64,000 bases of DNA from Pseudescherichia sp031987975 (GTDB taxonomy: Bacteria > Pseudomonadota > Gammaproteobacteria > Enterobacterales > Enterobacteriaceae). Below, piece after piece: positions 63,951 to 64,000 of the stretch. Each line of letters starts with the position of its first letter. Position 1 is the stretch's first letter. The stretch spans positions 248,001 to 312,000 of the forward strand of contig NZ_DALZYX010000004.1 in NCBI RefSeq assembly GCF_031987975.1, written 5' to 3'. A program made the position numbers and the translations under genes. The notes beneath the pieces were generated by a model. The model was not told the DNA's origin and did no database searches. It worked only from the letters and a program-made list of their open reading frames with translations.

Positions 63951-64000
63951 CTGCTAACCTGGATTAGCGAATAGCCTGCCACAACTCGCCACGTCTTACG

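Overview
The window is a chromosomal segment of a member of the Enterobacteriaceae. Almost every gene has a recognisable E. coli counterpart, in nearly the E. coli order of the selA-to-selC region, with coding GC that looks like the mid-to-upper 50s percent. Genus cannot be fixed from the sequence alone; the content resembles the Enterobacter/Leclercia/Kosakonia/Lelliottia side of the family more than E. coli. The two selenocysteine genes bracket the core: selA is cut by the left edge and the selC tRNA lies at about 60.7 kb.

Layout. 1-3.4 kb: selA (partial), yibF, yibH, yibI; the rhsA block of E. coli K-12 is absent. 3.4-7.7 kb: mannitol operon mtlADR behind four CRP sites. 7.8-12.0 kb: yibL, then the L-lactate operon lldPRD with two LldR operators. 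12.0-19.7 kb: trmL, cysE, gpsA-secB-grxC-yibN (minus strand), gpmM-envC-yibQ. 19.7-26.2 kb: waaH, tdh-kbl, and hldD-waaF-waaC. 26.2-33.6 kb: LPS core operon on the minus strand (waaQ-waaG-waaP-waaL-two GT9 transferases-a WaaY-like kinase) read from a JUMPstart/ops element. 33.8-42.8 kb: waaA-coaD, mutM, rpmBG, radC, coaBC-dut-slmA, rph-pyrE, yicC. 43.0-45.6 kb: an accessory block (a PEP mutase-family gene overlapping an Ada-type repair gene, then a phosphopantetheinyl transferase) where E. coli has dinD/yicG. 45.6-60.4 kb: ligB, gmk-rpoZ-spoT-trmH-recG, xanP (gltS missing before it), yicH, and the alpha-xyloside genes yicI-yicJ. 60.7-64 kb: selC followed by an accessory patch: a frameshifted rhuM, a class A beta-lactamase, and a small two-gene pair resembling a toxin-antitoxin module.

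How the genes work together. Three catabolic units (mtl, lld, yicIJ) handle mannitol, lactate and alpha-xylosides. hldD, waaFC, waaA and the waaQ operon together build the LPS inner and outer core. spoT, gmk, rpoZ and xanP link purine metabolism to the stringent response. coaD and coaBC are both coenzyme A synthesis genes; dut, rph-pyrE and slmA cover nucleotide metabolism and division.

The parts least like a textbook backbone are the outer-core section of the LPS operon, the PEP mutase/Ada/PPTase insertion, and the region after selC. No integrase, insertion sequence, CRISPR array or rRNA operon was seen. I found no clear wholly new system; the best candidates are listed as findings.
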